Shown: positions 45,931-54,644 of the stretch, in pieces
Position numbering within the stretch: position 1 is the stretch's first letter
Layout: every line of letters begins with the position of its first letter
Source: 2-02-FULL-55-14 sp964581115
Lineage (GTDB): Bacteria; Bacteroidota; Ignavibacteria; UBA10030
DNA: 64,000 bases
Direction of reading: 5' to 3'
Assembly: GCA_964581115.1 (NCBI GenBank)
Contig: CAZOMY010000004.1
Location: 1-64,000, forward strand
Position numbers and translations under genes: made by a program
Notes under the pieces: generated by a model
Told to the model about the DNA's origin: nothing
The model's input: the letters and a program-made list of their open reading frames with translations, nothing else
The model's database searches: none

Positions 45931-46863
45931 CTAGAGCGCCGTGGAGATGGCGATCCGATGCAGCCCCCCGACGCCTCCCCATGAGCTGAAGGCATAGTCG
46001 ACGAGATAGCCGCCGATCGTTATTCCGAATCCGCCCGAGAAGCCGGCCAGACCCGCCGACGTTCCGAGTCGCAGTTCACGTCGAAGCTGGTTGTTGTAAC
46101 CCAGCCGAAGACGGAGCGACGAAGAGAGGTCGAACTCCGCGCCGGCGGAGAATCGCTGCAACCGGTCGCCCAGTGAGGCGGCTTCTTCTTGAAGCCGATG
46201 GAAGCTTAGGTTGAGATCCACGGGGAGATGCTCGGGCCGCTTCGTGATACCGATGCGAACGTCGAGCGGCAGTGCTTCCCTTACTCCGTTGAAGGTCGAA
46301 AGCTGTGCTCCGGCGTGCAATACCGACGCAGCAAATGCGAGTCGCTCTTCAGGAATGCGATAGAGCACGCCGGCATTGAAGGCGAGGGCTGATGAGCGGA
46401 ACTCAGCGACCGACGAGTGAATGAAGGTGATCGCCACACCGACGGCGAGATCTGGGGCGAGGTCGTGCGAAAGGCCGGCAGAAAGGGCCAGGTCGACGGC
46501 CGAGAACGTCCCTGACGTGTTGAGCAAGGCGTCGGTGTGGTCGAAAGAGCCGTAGTGGTAGAACTGCACTCCAAGGCCGACCGGTCCAAGCCCTTCCCAC
46601 GACGTGGCGTAAGCGATCGACCCGGCGTTGATATCGAGGAGGTAATCGAGATATCCGATCGACACGCGCGGCGTAGCAAGGGTCGAAAGCCCTGCAGGAT
46701 TGATGAACAAGAGGTTCGGGTCGTCCTGCATGGCCAGGAAAGCACCCGCCATGCCGGCGACCCGCGCATGGATGTCGTTCCGCAGGAAGTGGAAGGTAGA
46801 TTGTGAGACTGCCGGTGTGGACAGAAGAAGCCCGGCACAAAGGCCGATCAGGCGGACACGCAT
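45931..46863 (-). CDS. porQ: PorQ-like type IX secretion outer-membrane protein
   Basis: A 310-residue protein from ATG 46863. Signal peptide about 1-20, then FHFLRNDIHARVAGMAGAFLAMQDDPNLLFINPAGLS, the characteristic PorQ/PorV-like opening, followed by barrel strands and a final GGVGGLHRIAISTAL. In Porphyromonas PorQ works with PorZ, PorU and PorV in attaching type IX cargo to A-LPS. No other T9SS component lies in the window, so a secretion role is an inference from family. It has a predicted leaderless promoter shared back-to-back with rpmE. Confidence 0.85.
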   Translation of the reverse strand: MRVRLIGLCAGLLLSTPAVSQSTFHFLRNDIHARVAGMAGAFLAMQDDPNLLFINPAGLSTLATPRVSIGYLDYLLDINAGSIAYATSWEGLGPVGLGVQFYHYGSFDHTDALLNTSGTFSAVDLALSAGLSHDLAPDLAVGVAITFIHSSVAEFRSSALAFNAGVLYRIPEERLAFAASVLHAGAQLSTFNGVREALPLDVRIGITKRPEHLPVDLNLSFHRLQEEAASLGDRLQRFSAGAEFDLSSSLRLRLGYNNQLRRELRLGTSAGLAGFSGGFGITIGGYLVDYAFSSWGGVGGLHRIAISTAL

Positions 46864-46869
46864 ACACTC

Positions 46870-46898
46870 AATGTAGGGATGAATGTGAGCAGATTCAA
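46870..46898 (-). promoter_or_regulatory. Candidate leaderless porQ promoter
   Basis: On the minus strand TTG, 20 nt, TACATT; the hexamer begins exactly 12 nt before the ATG. The TTG lies in the palindrome CAACGTCGTTG (46896-46906), whose other arm is the TTG of the rpmE promoter. Confidence 0.5.
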
Positions 46899-46903
46899 CG
46901 TCG

Positions 46904-46932
46904 TTGCATTTATGGGTCGGACTCCGTATCTT
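46904..46932 (+). promoter_or_regulatory. Candidate rpmE promoter (TTG-N20-TATCTT)
   Basis: TTG 46904-46906, 20 nt, TATCTT 46927-46932. Predicted start near 46939, leaving a 21-nt leader with AGGAG (46943-46947) before the ATG. Confidence 0.55.
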
Positions 46933-46959
46933 GTACAACTTTAGGAGCTTGTTCGGAAC

Positions 46960-47196
46960 ATGAAGAACGGAATTCACCCCACCTACAAGAAATCTGTCGT
47001 CACCTGCGTCTGCGGCGCGACGTTCGAGACACGCTCGACCATGGGCAACATTCATGTGGAGATCTGCTCGGCTTGCCATCCCTTCTACACCGGCAAGCAG
47101 AAGCTGGTCGACTCCGCAGGCCGAGTTGAGCGGTTCAAGCGCAAATACGCCGGCAAGGCGCAGGCAACCGCCTCCGAGTCTGCACCCCAGGCCTGA
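46960..47196 (+). CDS. rpmE: 50S ribosomal protein L31, zinc-binding type
   Basis: A 78-residue L31 with the zinc ligands intact: C16 and C18 in TCVCG, C36 and C39 in EICSACHPFYTGKQ. The C-terminus carries a basic then Ala/Ser-rich tail. It bridges the ribosome head and central protuberance. It is monocistronic with its own promoter and a strong terminator. Confidence 0.97.
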   Translation: MKNGIHPTYKKSVVTCVCGATFETRSTMGNIHVEICSACHPFYTGKQKLVDSAGRVERFKRKYAGKAQATASESAPQA

Positions 47197-47218
47197 CGAT
47201 CTTCATCCGAGTGCCATC

Positions 47219-47254
47219 AGCGGGATCCCGCTCGTCCGGGATTCCGCTTTTTTT
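47219..47254 (+). terminator. Strong terminator after rpmE
   Basis: AGCGGGATCCCG (47219-47230) pairs over 12 bp (one G-T) with CGGGATTCCGCT (47237-47248), followed by seven T. A TATATT at 47258-47263 just after it may be the -10 of the next gene, but I see no matching upstream box. Confidence 0.9.
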
Positions 47255-47277
47255 GTTTATATTGGCACATTGCGTCC

Positions 47278-48561
47278 ATGCCAGCCAGCCCCGAGCATAT
47301 CTGCCTTTTTGAGGACCTGGGAGTTCACCGGTTTGCCCCGCTCGTCTACTTTCGCCCGGTCTACAACCTTCGCTGCGGCATCGCCTCTTTGAAGGAGAAG
47401 GTCGTTGCCCGTTTTCCACGCGCGAAGCTGACCCTCCAATGCCGGTCGTTCATCGCAGGCTACATGCGCCTGAGGAATCCAGGTGCACTCGTGAACGAGA
47501 TCCCGGCCGACCGATGCCTCTTGATCAACGGTCGCGTGGTGGCAGACGACCGTCTCCCGCGTCAGATGGCCAATCGATCCGGACATGACGTGTTGTTCGT
47601 GTCAGGCGAGACGGTCGTTGGTGCATGGCTGAGCGGAGCCGCATTGCGTCGACTGATGCGATCCTTCGAACGTTGCCTGACGCCGGAGGATTTTTCCGGC
47701 CTTCCGCGTGAAGAGGTCGACGTCAGGGTTGTCCACCAGCCGTGGGACGTGGTCCACTTGAACGGAGATGAAATCGTTGCCGATATTCGTTGGTGGACGA
47801 AGAAGCGCCGGTCTCCTGTCTCGCCGGCCTCGTTGAAGCGTCGAGGAGTTCATGTCCTGGGATCGTCCGACGTGTATATCGAAGACGGCACGATCGTGAA
47901 GCCGGGAACGGTGATCGATGCGGAGGACGGTCCCGTTTATCTCGGTCGGGACGTGCGGGTCTTTCCCCAAGCGACGATCATCGGACCCGCAGCGATCGGC
48001 GACCGGTCTTGGGTGAAGGTGAACGCACAGATCTATCCCAAGACGACCGTCGGCCCGGTCTGCAAGGTTGGAGGAGAGATCGAATCGTCGATCATCCACG
48101 GTTATGCCAACAAGCAGCACCACGGATTCATCGGTCACTCGTACATCGGCGCCTGGGCCAATTTGGGGGCTGGAACGACCAATAGTGATCTGAAGAGCAA
48201 TTACGGGCGCGTACGGGTCATGACGCCGGACGGGCCTGTCGAGACTGGCCAGCAATTCGTCGGCCTGATGCTCGGCGACCACTCGAAGACGGCGATCAAT
48301 TCCATGTTCAACACGGGAACGATCGTCGGCGTTTGCTCGAACATTTTCGGACATGGGTTCCCGCCGAAGTACGTTCCGTCGTTCTCTTGGGGCGCGGCCG
48401 GCGAGACCCTGACGACCTTCACGATCGAGCGGGCCATCGAAATGGCGCGCCGCGTCATGGCTCGCCGTTCGATCGAACTTCTCGACGTCGAGGACCGACT
48501 CTTCCGCACGATCTTCGAGTTGACCGCTGAAGAGCGCCTCCAGCGCGGCATGCCCAGCTGA
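47278..48561 (+). CDS. GlmU-like protein with left-handed beta-helix domain
   Basis: A 427-residue protein. The N-terminal half has a degenerate sugar-nucleotidyltransferase fold (ICLFEDLGVHRFAPLVYFRPVYNLRCG), lacking the usual pyrophosphorylase G-x-G-T-R-M motif. The C-terminal half (about 200-380) is a hexapeptide-repeat acyltransferase-type beta-helix with TVIDAEDGPVYLGRDVRVF, IIGPAAIGDRSWVKVNAQIY and GGEIESSIIHGYANKQHHGF. Bacteroidota genomes carry this as a conserved 'GlmU family' protein with unproven activity. The rsmB gene starts 5 bp after it. Confidence 0.88.
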   Translation: MPASPEHICLFEDLGVHRFAPLVYFRPVYNLRCGIASLKEKVVARFPRAKLTLQCRSFIAGYMRLRNPGALVNEIPADRCLLINGRVVADDRLPRQMANRSGHDVLFVSGETVVGAWLSGAALRRLMRSFERCLTPEDFSGLPREEVDVRVVHQPWDVVHLNGDEIVADIRWWTKKRRSPVSPASLKRRGVHVLGSSDVYIEDGTIVKPGTVIDAEDGPVYLGRDVRVFPQATIIGPAAIGDRSWVKVNAQIYPKTTVGPVCKVGGEIESSIIHGYANKQHHGFIGHSYIGAWANLGAGTTNSDLKSNYGRVRVMTPDGPVETGQQFVGLMLGDHSKTAINSMFNTGTIVGVCSNIFGHGFPPKYVPSFSWGAAGETLTTFTIERAIEMARRVMARRSIELLDVEDRLFRTIFELTAEERLQRGMPS

Positions 48562-48566
48562 GTACC

Positions 48567-49946
48567 ATGACCACCAACGATCCAACCGCGGTCGCGGAAG
48601 ACCGTCCCTCACTGTATACCGGTCCCCGGGGCATCGCCGTCAAGATCCTCAATCGCATCGGCCGCTCCGACGCATACCTCGACCGACTGCTCGACCACGA
48701 GCTCCGCTCGGAGGACCTCAACGAGCTCGATAAAGGGCTGATGAATGAGATCGTCACCGGGGTCGTGCGTTGGCAGATGAAGCTCGACTGGGTGCTCACG
48801 GGATTCTTCCACGGCAACTTCACGAAGGCGGAAACCAACATCCGGAACGCGCTGCGGGTGGCGCTCTATCAGATCCTCTTTCTTGACCGGGTTCCGCACT
48901 CGGCTGCCGTCAACGAGGCGGTGGAGTTCATGAAGCGTATTCGAGGTCAGAAGGCCGCCGACCTCGTCAATGCCGTTCTCCGCAACATCATCCGGAACCT
49001 CGAGAACATCCGGTATCCCGATGCCAATGAAGACCGCATCCGCTATCTATCCGTCGTCGAATCGCATCCGTACTGGATGACCCGTCGGTGGGTCGACCGA
49101 TTCGGCTATGATGAAGCGCGTCGGCTCATGGCTGCCAACAACCGCATCCCCGAACTGTCGTTGCGCATCAACCGTCTCAAGACCGACATCCAGTCGTTCC
49201 ACCGCTTGCTGACGCAGCACAACGTTGCCTTCACCGCTTCGAGATTCCTCGATTGCTTCATCCGGGTCCCGCACATGTCGAATATCGGCGGCTCCGACAT
49301 GTTCCGACAGGGCTATATCTCCGTGCAGGACGAAAGCGCCGGATTGGCTGTGCAGTTGCTCGACCCGAAGCCGGGTGAGCGCATTCTCGATCTGTGTGCT
49401 GCTCCGGGAGGCAAGACGATCTTCATGGCCGAACTGATGAACAACGACGGTGAGGTCGTGGCCGTCGATCGGTATGAGACCCGGCTGAACCTCGTCAAGG
49501 CCGCCGCTCAACGTACCGGCGTCAGCATCGTCCAACTGGTGTCAGGCGACGCGGCCGAGATCGACCTGCCGCCCGGGGACCGTGTGCTCGTCGACGCACC
49601 CTGCTCCGGCCTTGGTGTGCTTGCGAAGAAACCCGATGCCAAATGGCACCGGCAGATCGAAGACATCGAGCGGCTTGGAGCGACACAGCAGGCGATCCTC
49701 AAGAATGCGGCCCGGCTCGTGAAGCCCGGCGGCGTGCTCGTGTATAGCACGTGCACGATCGAGCCCGAAGAGAACCGGATGGTCATCGATGCGTTTCTGA
49801 AAGAGCATCCGGACTTCACGCTCGAGCCCGCGCCGGCTCTCGTTCATCGCGACGTGGTCTCTGCGGCGGGGACGATCGAGACCTTCACGCACCGGCATGG
49901 CACCGACGGCTCGTTCGCCGCTCGCCTGCGCCGCTCGGGTCATTGA
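48567..49946 (+). CDS. rsmB: 16S rRNA m5C methyltransferase RsmB
   Basis: A 459-residue enzyme methylating C967 of 16S rRNA (E. coli numbering). An N-terminal NusB-like RNA-binding domain (about 22-165, with VPHSAAVNEAVEFMK) is followed by the AdoMet domain with ILDLCAAPGGKT, DAPCSGLGV and the catalytic cysteine in STCTIEPEEN. The fit to RsmB is good; a related m5C methyltransferase cannot be fully excluded. Confidence 0.92.
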   Translation: MTTNDPTAVAEDRPSLYTGPRGIAVKILNRIGRSDAYLDRLLDHELRSEDLNELDKGLMNEIVTGVVRWQMKLDWVLTGFFHGNFTKAETNIRNALRVALYQILFLDRVPHSAAVNEAVEFMKRIRGQKAADLVNAVLRNIIRNLENIRYPDANEDRIRYLSVVESHPYWMTRRWVDRFGYDEARRLMAANNRIPELSLRINRLKTDIQSFHRLLTQHNVAFTASRFLDCFIRVPHMSNIGGSDMFRQGYISVQDESAGLAVQLLDPKPGERILDLCAAPGGKTIFMAELMNNDGEVVAVDRYETRLNLVKAAAQRTGVSIVQLVSGDAAEIDLPPGDRVLVDAPCSGLGVLAKKPDAKWHRQIEDIERLGATQQAILKNAARLVKPGGVLVYSTCTIEPEENRMVIDAFLKEHPDFTLEPAPALVHRDVVSAAGTIETFTHRHGTDGSFAARLRRSGH

Positions 49947-49985
49947 TACCCGCATCTCCGCCGACCGGTCACCAGGAGAACCGAC

Positions 49986-51005
49986 ATGAGAACCTTCCGA
50001 ACGCTGACCGCCCTCCTCGCTTTTGCTGCCGGAGCACGGCTGGCGCAGCCCGTCCCCGTGCACGACGATCCGTTCGTGGCGACCTTTTCCATCGTCGCCG
50101 TTGACCCTGAGAACGGAGACGTTGGAGTCGCCGTGCAATCGAAGTTTCCCAACGTGCGTCCCGTGGTTCCCTGGGCCAAAGCCGGCGTCGGCGCGGTGGC
50201 GACGCAGTCGTTCGCCAACACATCGTTCGGACCCCGGGGGCTCTCGCTGATGGAGAACGGCGCGACGGCCGAAGAGGCGATGCGCGTACTCATTGCGACG
50301 GACAGCGCGCGACAGTCGCGACAGGTTGGCATCATCGACCGCTTCGGCAACGCGGCGAGCTGGACCGGACGTGAATGCTTTGACTGGGCCGGGGGCGTGG
50401 CCGGAACGAGCTGGGGAAAGCCGGGAGAGATCGTCGTCGGCAAGGGGTTTGCGGCGCAGGGGAACATCCTCGTCGGGAAGCCGACCGTTGAGGCCATGGC
50501 GAAGACGTTCGAAGGCACCAAAGGCTCGCTGGCCGACCGGCTGGTGGCCGCGCTTGTGGCCGGCGGCAAAGCCGGGGGCGACCGTCGTGGAGAGCAATCG
50601 GCTGCGCTGCTGGTCAAGCGGACGGGCGGTTCGTATGACGGCACTACCGACGACTACATCGACATCTCGATCTACGACCATCCCACGCCGCTGAAGGAGC
50701 TCGAGCGCCTCTATGCTCTTCACAAGCTGTTCTTCTTCCGGTCAGAGGAGAAGAACCTCCTGCCGATCGACGGCTCGATCTGCCGGGAATTGCAGTCGCT
50801 CTTGAGCGATGCGAGCTACAAGGGACATCAGTTCTACGCCGGCCCGGTGAACGGCGTCTTCGACAGCGCGACCCTCAAGGCGCTCAACGATTTCATGGGC
50901 TGGGAGAACTATGATGTGCGGATGCGGACCGACGACCGCATCGACCGGGAAGTGCTGGAGGATATTCGCAACAACTATCGCGCGTGGAAGCGAGCCAACC
51001 GCTAG
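49986..51005 (+). CDS. Exported DUF1028 (Ntn-hydrolase-like) protein
   Basis: A 339-residue protein. Signal peptide about 1-20, then the DUF1028 domain (TFSIVAVDPENGDVGVAVQSKF, VVPWAKAGVGAVATQSFAN, GQSA-like SAALLVKRTGGSYDG) to about residue 235. The last 100 residues (LYALHKLFFFRSEEKNLLPI, then YAGPVNGVFDSATLKALNDF) resemble a peptidoglycan-binding-like repeat, which some DUF1028 proteins carry. The DUF1028 fold is related to Ntn hydrolases, but the substrate is unknown. Confidence 0.88.
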   Translation: MRTFRTLTALLAFAAGARLAQPVPVHDDPFVATFSIVAVDPENGDVGVAVQSKFPNVRPVVPWAKAGVGAVATQSFANTSFGPRGLSLMENGATAEEAMRVLIATDSARQSRQVGIIDRFGNAASWTGRECFDWAGGVAGTSWGKPGEIVVGKGFAAQGNILVGKPTVEAMAKTFEGTKGSLADRLVAALVAGGKAGGDRRGEQSAALLVKRTGGSYDGTTDDYIDISIYDHPTPLKELERLYALHKLFFFRSEEKNLLPIDGSICRELQSLLSDASYKGHQFYAGPVNGVFDSATLKALNDFMGWENYDVRMRTDDRIDREVLEDIRNNYRAWKRANR

Positions 51006-51036
51006 TGTTCCGTGAATCGACCTCGACAGGAAACCT

Positions 51037-52251
51037 ATGACACCCGACGCATTACTGGCTGAAGAGCTGCGGCGCATGGAAGCGGCGCAGACCTACAAGT
51101 ACGAGACGCCGCTCCGTTCCGCCCAGGGCGGACGCGTCAACGTGGGAGGTAAGGAGGTGGTGATGCTCGCCTCCAACAACTACCTCGGAATGTCGAATCA
51201 CCCCGCCATCCGTGCGGCGGCGATCGAGGGCATCAAGAGATTTGGCTATGGAGTTGCGTCGGCCCGCTTTTTGTGTGGGACGCAGACGATCCATCAGCAG
51301 CTCGAGAAGAAGCTGTCGACGTTTGTCGGTGCCGAGGACACGATCCTCTTCTCGTCATCCTTTGCCGCCAATGTTGGGTTCTTCTCGGCCATCACGAACG
51401 AGAAGATGGGGCTCGACGCCTACAAGGATGTCATCTACAGCGATCGGCTGAATCACGCCAGCATCATCGACGGTCAGCGCCTGTCGCGCGCCGAGGTGAC
51501 GGACAAGAAGATCTACGAACACAACGACGTCGCGCACCTCGAGCGTCAGCTCGACGAGGATAAGACGAAGGACTACCGCATCCGGATGATCGCCACCGAC
51601 GGGGTGTTCAGCATGGAGGGGGATCTGGCACCTCTGCCGAGGCTCGTCGAACTCGCCTCAGCACACAAGGCCATCCTGTTTGTCGACGATTGTCACGGCA
51701 TCGGCGTACTGGGAAGGACCGGCCGCGGGACGGCTGAACATTTCGGCTTGCTCGGGAAGGTGGACGTGACCGTCGGAACGCTGGGCAAGGCGATCGGGGG
51801 ATCGGCTGGTGGATTCATCAGCGGCACCAAGGACATGATCGCCTTCCTCCGTCAGAAGGCGCGCACGTACGTCTTCTCCAACTCTCTTCCTCCGTCCATC
51901 GTCATGGCCTCGATCGCCGCGCTCGAGCTGCTCAAGAAGGACCGCTCCATTGTCCGGAGGCTGCATGAGAACACAGCGACCTTTCGGCGCGAGATCCAGG
52001 CGCTGGGTTTCCGTATCATAGAAGGCATCCATCCCGTCGTCCCCGTCATGCTCGGAGAGGCGGAGATCGCCCAGAAGATGAGCGCCGAACTGCTGAAGGC
52101 CGGCGTTTACATCAAGGGATTGTGGTTCCCGGTCGTTCCGCACGGCCAGGCCCGACTCCGTGCGCAGATCTCGGCGGCCCATTCATCCTCCGACCTCGAT
52201 CGCGCCCTGACGGCCTTCGAGAAGGTAGGAAAGAAGCTGGCCGTGATCTGA
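51037..52251 (+). CDS. kbl: Glycine C-acetyltransferase (2-amino-3-ketobutyrate CoA ligase)
   Basis: A 404-residue alpha-oxoamine synthase. Lys251 in TVGTLGKAIGG forms the PLP aldimine; LNHASIIDG (138-146), ATDGVFSMEGD (186-196) and VDDCHGIGVLG (216-226) are as in Kbl. It condenses glycine and acetyl-CoA, or cleaves 2-amino-3-ketobutyrate in threonine breakdown. Threonine dehydrogenase is not in the window. Close relatives (BioF, serine palmitoyltransferase) share these motifs, but the N-terminus and C-terminal HGQARLRAQISAAHS fit Kbl best. Confidence 0.9.
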   Translation: MTPDALLAEELRRMEAAQTYKYETPLRSAQGGRVNVGGKEVVMLASNNYLGMSNHPAIRAAAIEGIKRFGYGVASARFLCGTQTIHQQLEKKLSTFVGAEDTILFSSSFAANVGFFSAITNEKMGLDAYKDVIYSDRLNHASIIDGQRLSRAEVTDKKIYEHNDVAHLERQLDEDKTKDYRIRMIATDGVFSMEGDLAPLPRLVELASAHKAILFVDDCHGIGVLGRTGRGTAEHFGLLGKVDVTVGTLGKAIGGSAGGFISGTKDMIAFLRQKARTYVFSNSLPPSIVMASIAALELLKKDRSIVRRLHENTATFRREIQALGFRIIEGIHPVVPVMLGEAEIAQKMSAELLKAGVYIKGLWFPVVPHGQARLRAQISAAHSSSDLDRALTAFEKVGKKLAVI

Positions 52252-52256
52252 CCGCC

Positions 52257-53390
52257 ATGGCTTCATCGCGGCTGACGTTCCTGGATGTGGTGCGCGGCAG
52301 TGCGGCCCTCGTGATGATCGAGGTCCACGTCGTCAATGCCTTTCTGGTCGATGCGGCCAGAGAAGCGTGGTGGTTCCCGGCCCTCAATTATGTCAACGGG
52401 CTCGTGGCTCCCGCCTTCCTGTTCGCGGCCGGCTTCGCGTTTGCGCTGACCTCCGATCGGGCCGAGCGCTCGGGGGCGGACGATCGCCGTCAACGGATGC
52501 TCAAGAACCTGAGACGGATCGGTCTCGTCCTCGTGTCCGGTTACCTTCTGCATTTTCCCGGATACGGCTGGTCCAAGTTCGCGAACATGAGCGACGCCGC
52601 CTGGCTCCGGCTGCTGCAGGCTGACATTCTGCAGACCATCGCCATTGGTTTGCTTCTGCTGTTGATGGCGAGAGAATTCCTCGGCGGCGTTCAAGGGCTT
52701 CTGAGAAGCGCATGGGTGCTCGGCATCGGCGCCGTCCTGCTCGCTCCGTGGGCCTGGTCGTGGGACGCCCAGGCAGCCCTTCCGGCGGCGATGGCGTCGT
52801 ACGTCAATGGAGTTCCGTACTCGCAATTCCCTCTCTTCCCTTGGCTGGGCTTTCTAATGGCCGGCGCAGTCACCGCGGCGTCGTATCCTCAAGAGGGGGA
52901 GGAATCGGCCGTTCAAGCGTGGATCACGCGCGTTGGATGGCTGGGTGCGGCCATGGCCATCGGTGCCGGCTTCATTCGGTGGACTGAACTGGCCGTGTCG
53001 CTGCCCGAGGTGCATATCCGGGCAAACCCGTGGTTTGTCGTGGAACGACTGGGTGTCTTGCTGGCGCTCGTCGCGGCCGCAGCAAGCTGGTCCCGACGTT
53101 GCACCGAAACGCCGCTGATGTTGCGCGACGTGAGCCGTGAGTCGCTACAGGCCTATGTCTTCCACCTGATGGTGATCTACGGCGACTGGATCGACGGCTC
53201 GAGCCTTGCCTTCCACTATAAGCGTCGATTTGAATGGCCGGTCGTGATCCTCGCTACACTCTTATTGATGGCGGCGACGGTCGGCGCGGCGTGGGCGTGG
53301 CAAACGTGGAAACGACACTCGCCCTCGACCGCGCGGTATGCCTTCCTTGCCGTCGTCGCGATCGGCATTGTGGTTTTCTTCCTCCGATAA
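52257..53390 (+). CDS. HGSNAT-like (DUF1624) membrane acyltransferase-like protein
   Basis: About 377 residues from ATG 52257, 5 bp after kbl. About ten hydrophobic segments. The N-terminus RLTFLDVVRGSAALVMIEVH and later LRRIGLVLVSGYLLHFPG and LQADILQTIAIGLLLLLM are the pattern of the heparan-alpha-glucosaminide N-acetyltransferase catalytic domain family (DUF1624/YeiB-like), multi-pass proteins that move acyl groups across a membrane. The bacterial acceptor is unknown. Confidence 0.8.
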   Translation: MASSRLTFLDVVRGSAALVMIEVHVVNAFLVDAAREAWWFPALNYVNGLVAPAFLFAAGFAFALTSDRAERSGADDRRQRMLKNLRRIGLVLVSGYLLHFPGYGWSKFANMSDAAWLRLLQADILQTIAIGLLLLLMAREFLGGVQGLLRSAWVLGIGAVLLAPWAWSWDAQAALPAAMASYVNGVPYSQFPLFPWLGFLMAGAVTAASYPQEGEESAVQAWITRVGWLGAAMAIGAGFIRWTELAVSLPEVHIRANPWFVVERLGVLLALVAAAASWSRRCTETPLMLRDVSRESLQAYVFHLMVIYGDWIDGSSLAFHYKRRFEWPVVILATLLLMAATVGAAWAWQTWKRHSPSTARYAFLAVVAIGIVVFFLR

Positions 53391-53394
53391 TCGT

Positions 53395-54558
53395 ATGACT
53401 CCGATCGAGCTCGTCTTGATAGTTGTCGTGGCGGTGCTGGCCGTTGCGGTGGCGGTCCTGTTGCGCCGTGGCGAAGGCGTGACGCCGAATGCTCCCGAAT
53501 CGATGCTGCTGTTCCAGCAGCAGATCGATGGATTGAGGGCGGAGATGCAACAGAGTCTCCGAGGCACGGCCGACAGCGTCATGCAGGCCGTACGGGCGAC
53601 GCAGGAATCGATGGTGCAAACGCTCCGGGTCACGACCGACCAGGTCGGTCAGCAATTGTCGTCGGTCACGACGCACCTGCAAGGGGTGACGTCGCAGATG
53701 CAGTCGAATACGGGCCAGGTAGGTATCCGGCTGGACAACGCCGCAAAGGTGATCCAGGACGTTCAACGCCAACTGGGCGACCTTGGTCGCGCAACGCAGG
53801 ACATCAAGGAATTGGGGCAGAGCGTCTCCAAACTCGAGGAACTGCTCAAGGCGCCGAAACTGCGCGGTGGGCTTGGAGAACTGCTGCTCGAGGACCTGTT
53901 GCGGCAGGTGCTGCCGGTCAACGCATACAAGACGCAATACAAGTTCCGGAACGGGGCGACGGTGGACGCTATCATTCAGACTTCCGGCGGCATGGTGCCG
54001 GTCGATTCGAAGTTCCCGCTCGAGAATTTCCGCAAGATGGCGACGGCGACGACGGACCAGGAACGCTCGGCCGCCGCGCGGCTCTTCCGCTCGGATGTCA
54101 AGAAGCACATCGACGACATTGCGAAGAAGTACATTGTGCCCGACGAAGGGACCTTCGACTTCGCCCTGATGTACGTCCCGGCCGAGAACATCTACTATGA
54201 GACGATCATCAAGGACGAGAAGTTCGAAGGGGAGGACGGGGTCTACGGCTATGCCATGAGCAAGCATGTCGTGCCCGTTTCGCCGAATTCATTCTATGCC
54301 CATTTGCGGGTCATCGCGCTCGGATTTCGCGGCCTCCAGGTCGAAGCGAGTGCACAGGAGATCATTGCCAGCCTCAAGCGTCTGGACGGTGAACTGAAGA
54401 AATTCAGCGATGCCTTCGATACGCTCGGAACGCATCTGACGAATGCCAAGAACGCCTACGACAAATCGGAGCGTCAACTGAGCGTCTTCTCCGACAAGCT
54501 CGACGGTGTTCAGCATTTGCAGGATGGTACGGCGAAAGGGCTGCCGCCCGCATCGTAG
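53395..54558 (+). CDS. rmuC: DNA recombination protein RmuC
   Basis: About 387 residues from ATG 53395, 4 bp after the upstream stop. One N-terminal membrane anchor (about 4-22), a long coiled-coil region rich in Gln (about 35-145), then the RmuC nuclease-like domain with GGLGELLLEDLLRQVLP, VPVDSKFPLENF and FALMYVPAENIYYE. RmuC limits inversions at short inverted repeats, which is of some interest given the repeats here. It ends the run that began with the GlmU-like gene. Confidence 0.95.
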   Translation: MTPIELVLIVVVAVLAVAVAVLLRRGEGVTPNAPESMLLFQQQIDGLRAEMQQSLRGTADSVMQAVRATQESMVQTLRVTTDQVGQQLSSVTTHLQGVTSQMQSNTGQVGIRLDNAAKVIQDVQRQLGDLGRATQDIKELGQSVSKLEELLKAPKLRGGLGELLLEDLLRQVLPVNAYKTQYKFRNGATVDAIIQTSGGMVPVDSKFPLENFRKMATATTDQERSAAARLFRSDVKKHIDDIAKKYIVPDEGTFDFALMYVPAENIYYETIIKDEKFEGEDGVYGYAMSKHVVPVSPNSFYAHLRVIALGFRGLQVEASAQEIIASLKRLDGELKKFSDAFDTLGTHLTNAKNAYDKSERQLSVFSDKLDGVQHLQDGTAKGLPPAS

Positions 54559-54644
54559 GCCGAGTCGGTTGATTTTTGGCGCCGCTTTGCCGATATTGAC
54601 GCGGATTTTTTGTCACCACCCGAATCTCACCCTCAGGAGGTCGC

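Noticed and set aside
47264..47274. Sigma-54 promoter (GGCACATTGC)
   Set aside because: The GG and GC dinucleotides are four bases too close.
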